A stretch of 64,000 nt of DNA from Candidatus Competibacter denitrificans Run_A_D11. GTDB lineage: Bacteria; Pseudomonadota; Gammaproteobacteria; Competibacterales; Competibacteraceae. How positions within the stretch are numbered: the first letter of the stretch is position 1; every line of letters begins with the position of its first letter. Of this stretch, positions 58,668-64,000 are shown piece by piece. The notes under the pieces are model-generated. The model searched no databases. It was not told the DNA's origin and saw only the letters and a program-made list of their open reading frames with translations. Both the position numbers and the translations under genes were made by a program. The DNA is taken from assembly GCF_001051235.1 (NCBI RefSeq), contig NZ_CBTJ020000033.1, positions 47,779 to 111,778 on the forward strand, read 5' to 3'.

Positions 58668-59447
58668 ATGCTGAAAATCGCCACCTGGAACGTCAATTCG
58701 CTTAATGTGCGGCTGCCACAGGTTCTGGATTGGCTGCGCACTCAGCAGCCGGATATTTTAGCGCTTCAGGAAACCAAGCTGAGCGATCCTGATTTTCCCA
58801 CTCTGGACATTGCGGAAGTGGGCTATCAAGCCGTGTTCTCCGGGCAGAAGACGTACAACGGGGTGGCGATTCTTAGCCGCCTGCCCGCGCACGATCTCAT
58901 TACCGACCTGCCGGCACTGGATGACCCGCAGCGGCGGGTGCTGGCTGCGACCATCGGCGGCGTGCGGGTGCTGAATCTTTATGTTCCCAACGGTCAAGCT
59001 GTTGGTTCCGATAAGTACCGCTATAAACTCGGCTGGTTAAGCCAGCTTAACGCCTGGCTGGCTACTGAACTGAAGCAACATAACACGCTGGTGGTACTGG
59101 GCGATTTTAACATCGCACCGGAAGATCGTGATGTGCATGATCCCAGCGCCTGGGCCGGACAGGTGCTGTGCAGTGAACCGGAGCGGGCGGCTTTTCAGCG
59201 ACTGCTCGATCAAGGCTTAAAAGACACCTTCCGCCTGTTCCCGCAGGAAGAACGGAGTTTTAGCTGGTGGGATTATCGCGCCGCCGCATTTCGCCGCAAT
59301 CTCGGCTTACGCATCGACCATATTCTGGCCAGTCCGGCCCTGGCAGCGATCTGTCATGGCTGCCGCATCGATCCAGCACCGCGTCGATTGGAACGCCCCT
59401 CTGATCACGCGCCGGTCGTCGCCGAATTCAATTTCGACCTTGGTTGA
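58668..59447 (+). CDS. xthA: Exodeoxyribonuclease III
   Basis: AP endonuclease and 3'-5' exonuclease of base excision repair. The 259 residues begin [16 protein letters not shown]; the metal-binding Glu lies in [10 protein letters not shown] (near residue 36). Further motifs are [15 protein letters not shown] and the C-terminal RIDHILASP and [10 protein letters not shown] with the catalytic Asp/His. The ATG at 58668 gives the family N-terminus; 17 upstream codons from a GTG are rejected. The stop is 11 bases before rfbB on the same strand, so co-transcription is likely. Confidence 0.95.
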   Translation: MLKIATWNVNSLNVRLPQVLDWLRTQQPDILALQETKLSDPDFPTLDIAEVGYQAVFSGQKTYNGVAILSRLPAHDLITDLPALDDPQRRVLAATIGGVRVLNLYVPNGQAVGSDKYRYKLGWLSQLNAWLATELKQHNTLVVLGDFNIAPEDRDVHDPSAWAGQVLCSEPERAAFQRLLDQGLKDTFRLFPQEERSFSWWDYRAAAFRRNLGLRIDHILASPALAAICHGCRIDPAPRRLERPSDHAPVVAEFNFDLG

Positions 59448-59458
59448 ACTTAAAACTC

Positions 59459-60502
59459 ATGGAATATCATCCTCATCATGTGCTTGTCACCGGCGGTGCC
59501 GGTTTCATCGGCTGCAACTTCGTGCGCCATTTGCTGGCGACCGATCCGGCGGTGCGGATCATAACGCTTGATCTGCTGACCTACGCTGGTTCGGTCGATA
59601 ACTTAGCCGATCTCCCGGACTCGGCCCGGCACCGCTTCGTCCAGGGCGATATCTGCGACCGGCCTTTGGTCGATCAACTGCTGCGCGAGCACGCCATCGA
59701 CACCATCGCCCATTTCGCCGCTGAAAGCCATGTGGATCGCTCTATCACCGGCCCGGCGGCGTTCGTACAAACCAATCTGGTCGGCACCTTCACCCTGCTG
59801 GAAGCGGCCCGGCTGGCCTGGCTGGATGGCAAAAAAGCCGAGGGCTGCCGCTTCCATCATATTTCGACTGACGAGGTGTACGGCACCCTGGCACGGGATG
59901 ATGCGCCGTTTCTGGAAACCACGCCTTACGCGCCCAACTCGCCCTACTCCGCGTCCAAAGCCGGTTCTGATCATCTGGTACGAGCCTATTTCCACACCTA
60001 TGGCCTGCCGGTCGTCACCACCAATTGCTCCAACAACTACGGCCCGTTCCAGCACGGTGAAAAATTCATTCCCACCGTCATTCGCGCCTGTTTGCTGCAA
60101 AAACCGATTCCGGTCTATGGCGATGGCAGCAACATCCGCGATTGGCTCTATGTCGAAGACCACTGTCGGGGCATCGAAACCGTGATCCGGCGCGGCGAGT
60201 TGGGTGGAACTTACAACATCGGTGGCTGCAACGAATGGGCGAATCTCAACATCGTCAAACGGATTTGCGACCTGCTTGATGAACGCCGCCCGCAACAGGC
60301 GCCGCATGACCGGTTGATCAGCTTCGTTACCGACCGACCCGGCCATGACTGGCGCTACGCTATCGATGCCGCCAAGATGGATCGGGATCTGGATTGGCGA
60401 CCGCTGGAAACCTTCGAGTCCGGTATCGCCAAAACGGTGGACTGGTATCTGCAACGCCACGTTACCGATCCAAGCTGGGGCGGCCTGGTAGGCAACTCAT
60501 GA
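59459..60502 (+). CDS. rfbB: dTDP-glucose 4,6-dehydratase
   Basis: SDR enzyme that makes dTDP-4-keto-6-deoxyglucose, the shared precursor of rhamnose and other deoxysugars of surface polysaccharides. The 347 residues contain the NAD-binding TGGAGFIG (Gly12-Gly18), the HFAAESHVDRSITGP block, the catalytic STDEVYG and YSASKAGSDH (Tyr-x3-Lys), and NNYGPFQHGEKFIP. The ATG at 59459 is taken; a TTG five codons earlier is possible. rfbA, rfbC and rfbD do not accompany it, so the rest of the dTDP-sugar pathway must lie elsewhere. Confidence 0.95.
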   Translation: MEYHPHHVLVTGGAGFIGCNFVRHLLATDPAVRIITLDLLTYAGSVDNLADLPDSARHRFVQGDICDRPLVDQLLREHAIDTIAHFAAESHVDRSITGPAAFVQTNLVGTFTLLEAARLAWLDGKKAEGCRFHHISTDEVYGTLARDDAPFLETTPYAPNSPYSASKAGSDHLVRAYFHTYGLPVVTTNCSNNYGPFQHGEKFIPTVIRACLLQKPIPVYGDGSNIRDWLYVEDHCRGIETVIRRGELGGTYNIGGCNEWANLNIVKRICDLLDERRPQQAPHDRLISFVTDRPGHDWRYAIDAAKMDRDLDWRPLETFESGIAKTVDWYLQRHVTDPSWGGLVGNS

Positions 60503-60759
60503 ATCCGCTGCGGTTAGGCCGCTGGATGGTTCTCATCGGCGCGATCCTGACTGCCGTCGGACTGATCACCGGCTTTGCCGCGCTGACGATTGGCGACCGG
60601 GGCTTGATTTTGAACCTGCTCGGCCTTACTCCAGTGGGTGTATTGCTCGCTTTTTCGGGTACTGTCCTGGTGGTGCTAACCGAGCCGCGTGGCGACACAC
60701 CGCCCACCGAACCCGAATCACCCACCCACCCCCATTCCGAGTCAACCAAACTGAAATGA
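60499..60759 (+). CDS. Small two-helix membrane protein
   Basis: An 86-residue protein with two hydrophobic helices (WMVLIGAILTAVGLITGFAA at about 9-28, and LNLLGLTPVGVLLAFSGTVL at about 38-57), followed by a Pro/Glu/Thr-rich tail. The start overlaps the rfbB stop and the stop overlaps the start of the protease gene, so it lies in a coupled rfbB-unknown-protease run. The longer frame starting at 60394 falls inside rfbB and is not supported. Family not recognised; it resembles DUF2905-type small proteins only in size and layout. Confidence 0.75.
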   Translation: MNPLRLGRWMVLIGAILTAVGLITGFAALTIGDRGLILNLLGLTPVGVLLAFSGTVLVVLTEPRGDTPPTEPESPTHPHSESTKLK

Positions 60760-63665
60760 CGACCCATCCTGCCTTCGAACTGCTGCGCCAGCATCCCATC
60801 CCGGCCCTGCGGCTGGAATTTCAGGAATACCGCCATATCGCCACCGGCGCGCGGCATTTGCATCTGGCCGCCGATGATCCGCATAACGCCTTTATGGTTG
60901 CCTTCCTGACGGTGCCGCAGGACTCGACCGGCGTGGCCCATATTCTCGAACACACGACCCTGTGCGGTAGCCAGCGCTATCCGGTGCGTGATCCGTTTTT
61001 CATGATGATTCGGCGGTCACTGAATACCTTCATGAACGCCTTCACCAGCAGCGACTGGACCGCCTACCCCTTCGCCAGCCAGAACAAAAAGGATTTCAAT
61101 AACCTGCTGGATGTGTATCTGGATGCCACCTTTTTCCCGCTACTCAACGAGCGCGATTTCGCCCAGGAAGGCCATCGTCTGGAATTTGCCAAACCCGATG
61201 ACCCGAATTCTCCGCTGAGCTTTAAGGGCGTGGTGTTCAACGAGATGAAGGGTGCGTTGAGTTCGCCGGTGCAACGGCTCGGTTTGGCGTTGCAAAGCCG
61301 CCTGTTCCCGACTACCACCTATCACTTCAATAGCGGCGGTGAACCGGAGGCGATTCTCAATCTCACCTATGAGCAACTCAAAGCCTTTCATGCCCGCCAC
61401 TACCACCCCTCGAACGCGGTCTTCCTGACCTATGGCGATATTCCTGCCGCCGAGCACCAGGAACGCTTCCAGTCGGGTGCGTTGAACCCATTCAAGGCCC
61501 TAGAGTTGGATCTTGCGATTCCCGCCGAGCGTCGCTACACGGCGCCGGTCCATGATCTGATCCACTATCCGCTGGACGGGGCTGAGGAACTGACTGATCA
61601 GACCCACATCGTGCTGGGCTGGTTACTGGGGCCGATTACCGATCCGCTGGCGACCTTGCGGGCGCGTTTGTTGAGCGATGTGCTGCTGGATAACAGCAGT
61701 TCACCACTGCGGCACGCGCTGGAAACCTCCGACCTTGGCACAGCGCCGTCCCCAATGTGCGGTTTCGATACCTCCACCCGCGAGGCGACCTTTGTCTGCG
61801 GTCTGGAAGGCTCTAATCCCGAAGAGGCCGATGCGGTCGAAAAATTGGTGTTGGACGTTCTGCACCAAGTCGCGGCCGATGGTGTCCCGCAAGCGGCGGT
61901 GGATGCCGCCTTGCATCAACTGGAATTGAGCGAACGGGAAATCACCGGCGATGGTTTTCCTTATGGTCTGCGCCTGCTGATGGAAGCGCTGACCCCGGCC
62001 ATTCACGGCGGCGATCCGATCACCGCACTGGATAGCGATCCCCTGTTGGAACAATTGCGGGCAGAAAGCCGGGCGGCGGATTTTATTCCGCACTTGATTC
62101 GGCAATTGCTTCTGGATAACCCGCACCGGGTAGATCTGGTTATGGCCCCCGATCCAGAACTATCGGCAAAACAGGCTGCCAGCGAAAATCAGCGGTTGGC
62201 CACTCTCGGCGCCACCCTGGCAGATGCCGATAAAACGCGCATTATCGAACAGGCCCGCATGTTGGCCGAACGCCAGCAACAACAGGATGATCCCGAATTA
62301 CTGCCGCGCGTTGGACTGGATGATGTCCCGCCCGATTTGAAAATTCCTGAAGGGGTTAGCCGCCCGGTCGGCCAGATCCCCGCGCATTGGTACGCGCAGG
62401 GCACCAACGGTATGGTCTATCTGCAAGCGGTGCTTGATTTACCGACGTTGGATGCCGATGAGCTGGACTTGCTACCGTTCCTGTGCGCTTGTTTGACCGA
62501 TGTCGGCAGTGGTGGCCGTGATTATCGCACGACTCAAGCATGGCAAGCGGCGGTGACCGGTGGTATCAATGCCCGCGTCAGCGTGCGCGGCGGCGTGGCG
62601 GATGTCAGTGAAGTGAAGGGTGTATTGGTCGTCGCGGGCAAAGCGTTGGCCCGGAATCAGGGCGCGCTATCGGATTTGCTATGGAACACGCTGACCAGCG
62701 CTCGGTTTGACGAGTTGCCGAAGTTGCGGGAGATCATCGCGCAGATGCGCGCCCAACGCGAGGAAGCCATAACCGATCACGGCCATATGCTGGCGCTGGC
62801 GGCGGCAAGCGCCAGTTTCAGCCCAGTAGCAGCGTTGAATCATCGCTGGGATGGTTTACAGGGCTTGAAAGCGCTTAAGGCGTTGGATGATGGCTTGGAT
62901 GAACCAGCGGCACTGCAAAATTTTGCGTCCCGTCTGGAACGCTTGCGCGACCGGTTGGCTGCGATGCCGAAGCAATTGCTGGTGGTCAGCGAAGCAGAAC
63001 GGCAGGCGGCGCTTGCCGAGGCGCTGGCCGCTCGGTGGCATGATCACCAAAGCTCATCCCCATTGCCGTTTGGCTTGGCCCCGCCGACAGCCTCCCCGAT
63101 CCGGCAAGGCTTCCGAGTCAATACCCAAGTCAATTTCTGCGCCAAAGCGTACCCTACCGTCGCGCCTGATCATCCTGATGCCCCAGCTCTACAAGTTTTG
63201 GGCGATTTTCTGCGCAACGGTTATCTGCATCGCGCTATTCGTGAGCAGGGCGGCGCGTATGGTGGCGGGGCTGGTTATCACCCGGACAGCGGTTCATTCC
63301 GCTTCTACTCCTACCGTGATCCTCGGCTGGCCGACACCTTGGCCGATTTCGACCGGTCGCTGGCTTGGTTGCACAGCAATGATCATCCGGCGCGCACGCT
63401 GGAGGAAGCGATTCTGGGCGTCATTGCCGCCATCGATAAGCCGGGATCACCAGCCGGTGAGGCGATTACCGCTTTTTTCGGCACCTTGTTTGGCCGCACC
63501 CCGGAACAACGCCGCCGGTTCCGGCAGCAGGTGTTAGCGGTGACAGTAGCGGATTTGCAGCGCGTCGCGCAGACGTATTTGCAACCGGAACGGGCGAATT
63601 GTGCCGTGATCAGCGATGCGCGAACACTCGGTGCCCAGCCGGATTGGGCGGTGATTACGGTTTAA
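60756..63665 (+). CDS. M16C metalloprotease, PreP-like
   Basis: A 969-residue pitrilysin-like zinc peptidase of the presequence protease (PreP/Cym1) branch. The zinc motif is HILEH (His62-x2-Glu65-His66), the inverted HxxEH of family M16; the third ligand Glu is in GVVFNEMKGALS, near residue 160. Four M16 repeats fill the length. No signal peptide is seen, so it is cytoplasmic, where it should degrade small unfolded peptides. It overlaps the small membrane protein gene by 4 bases. A strong terminator follows 31 bases after the stop. Confidence 0.92.
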   Translation: MTTHPAFELLRQHPIPALRLEFQEYRHIATGARHLHLAADDPHNAFMVAFLTVPQDSTGVAHILEHTTLCGSQRYPVRDPFFMMIRRSLNTFMNAFTSSDWTAYPFASQNKKDFNNLLDVYLDATFFPLLNERDFAQEGHRLEFAKPDDPNSPLSFKGVVFNEMKGALSSPVQRLGLALQSRLFPTTTYHFNSGGEPEAILNLTYEQLKAFHARHYHPSNAVFLTYGDIPAAEHQERFQSGALNPFKALELDLAIPAERRYTAPVHDLIHYPLDGAEELTDQTHIVLGWLLGPITDPLATLRARLLSDVLLDNSSSPLRHALETSDLGTAPSPMCGFDTSTREATFVCGLEGSNPEEADAVEKLVLDVLHQVAADGVPQAAVDAALHQLELSEREITGDGFPYGLRLLMEALTPAIHGGDPITALDSDPLLEQLRAESRAADFIPHLIRQLLLDNPHRVDLVMAPDPELSAKQAASENQRLATLGATLADADKTRIIEQARMLAERQQQQDDPELLPRVGLDDVPPDLKIPEGVSRPVGQIPAHWYAQGTNGMVYLQAVLDLPTLDADELDLLPFLCACLTDVGSGGRDYRTTQAWQAAVTGGINARVSVRGGVADVSEVKGVLVVAGKALARNQGALSDLLWNTLTSARFDELPKLREIIAQMRAQREEAITDHGHMLALAAASASFSPVAALNHRWDGLQGLKALKALDDGLDEPAALQNFASRLERLRDRLAAMPKQLLVVSEAERQAALAEALAARWHDHQSSSPLPFGLAPPTASPIRQGFRVNTQVNFCAKAYPTVAPDHPDAPALQVLGDFLRNGYLHRAIREQGGAYGGGAGYHPDSGSFRFYSYRDPRLADTLADFDRSLAWLHSNDHPARTLEEAILGVIAAIDKPGSPAGEAITAFFGTLFGRTPEQRRRFRQQVLAVTVADLQRVAQTYLQPERANCAVISDARTLGAQPDWAVITV

Positions 63666-63695
63666 AATCCGCCAACAACTAAAGTTTTCGCCCCA

Positions 63696-63735
63696 CGCGC
63701 CGTTAACCCAGCGGGGTACGGCGCGTTCTTATTTT
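63696..63735 (+). terminator. Intrinsic terminator after the M16C protease
   Basis: A perfect 8-base stem CGCGCCGT / ACGGCGCG with an inner ACCC/GGGT extension, followed by TTCTTATTTT. It closes the xthA-rfbB-unknown-protease transcript. Confidence 0.85.
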
Positions 63736-63982
63736 GGAGGCGCGGGTAGCCACCAGCCACCGCCTCGACCTTAGACGCTACGTGCCACGGCATCTTTTGG
63801 CTATGGCATTACCTACCGCGCCGACCCGGCGTCAACCCTCCGGCCGCTCTACATTCCAGTGCTTAAACCGCCGCAATTGAAGCACTTTAGCCGACATAAT
63901 GGATCATCATCGCTAGGCATACGAAATTTATAATTTGGTGTAATTGCAACACATTATCTTATGTACTTTTGCAATATTATGT

Positions 63983-64000
63983 ATATGATTTAGATCATAT
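63983..64000. promoter_or_regulatory. FNR/CRP-like palindrome at the right edge
   Basis: ATATGAT-TTAG-ATCATAT is a perfect 7-base inverted repeat. Its core ATGAT-N4-ATCAT differs from the FNR site TTGAT-N4-ATCAA by one base in each half. It lies in an A+T-rich stretch ahead of an unseen gene. Confidence 0.45.

Larger units (their letters stand above)
63666..64000. other. 335-base right-end intergenic region
   Basis: Holds a terminator and, in its last 120 bases, an A+T-rich stretch that is likely a promoter region for a gene beyond the edge. No coding frame is supported. Confidence 0.5.

Noticed and set aside
59603..60460. 285-codon minus-strand frame opposite rfbB
   Set aside because: rfbB carries complete SDR motifs on the plus strand; the antisense product has none.

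Overview
The window reads as chromosomal DNA of a gammaproteobacterium. It has the pepP-ubiH-ubiI ubiquinone operon, the pilW-rodZ-hisS-yfgM-bamB cluster, priA, UbiK next to ComM, opgD and two PII/AmtB genes. Most of it is about 60% G+C, with tightly packed operons and many ATGA stop/start overlaps. The gene set, including acetate uptake, would fit a Competibacter-like or Chromatiales-like lineage, but that is a guess from gene content. No rRNA, tRNA, CRISPR array, transposase or integrase gene was seen.

Layout. 1-6225: the end of pepP, two ubiquinone FAD hydroxylases, a small Rieske protein, a two-gene ABC exporter and a YqhA-type membrane protein. 6233-10664 (minus): a large MscK-type mechanosensitive channel and a DUF808 protein. 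10926-15572: opgD, an unknown coiled-coil protein, endonuclease V (minus) and hisG. 15771-25135: ndk, rlmN, pilW, rodZ, hisS, yfgM, bamB, priA. 25474-29507: an acetate uptake module (DUF485 protein, ActP symporter) followed by a cNMP/CBS/DUF294 regulator. 29533-33861: argS, an FtsN-like protein that lacks a SPOR domain, and a YbaK-HDOD fusion. 33982-36300 (minus): glnK-amtB-glnK behind a sigma-54 promoter. 36485-40906: ubiK, comM, two paralogous lipoproteins, an exported unknown and a PP2C-like phosphatase. 41307-46869: a class III-type sirtuin, a DASH-type photolyase, a hydrolase, then a lower-G+C stretch with CBS, GNAT, MOSC and DUF305 genes. 46932-51378 (minus): TgpA-type transglutaminase, DUF58, MoxR ATPase and gamma carbonic anhydrase. 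51559-58569 (minus): a secreted Cache protein, rsmE, an OFA-family MFS transporter, an isolated HisKA-domain protein, an NtrC-type activator and a tandem-Cache sensor kinase. 58668-63665: xthA, rfbB, a small membrane protein and an M16C protease.

The most interesting unit is 53055-58569. A sensor kinase with two external Cache domains and a sigma-54 activator lie beside a two-gene operon. That operon encodes a Cys-rich protein with a HisKA domain but no ATPase, and a carboxylate-type MFS transporter. A full-consensus sigma-54 promoter sits 44 bases before the operon's start codon, with a possible activator palindrome further upstream. The simplest reading is a substrate-sensing system that switches on its own transporter; the role of the ATPase-less HisKA protein is open. 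The amt operon has its own sigma-54 site, so nitrogen and carboxylate uptake in this window appear to use the same alternative sigma factor.
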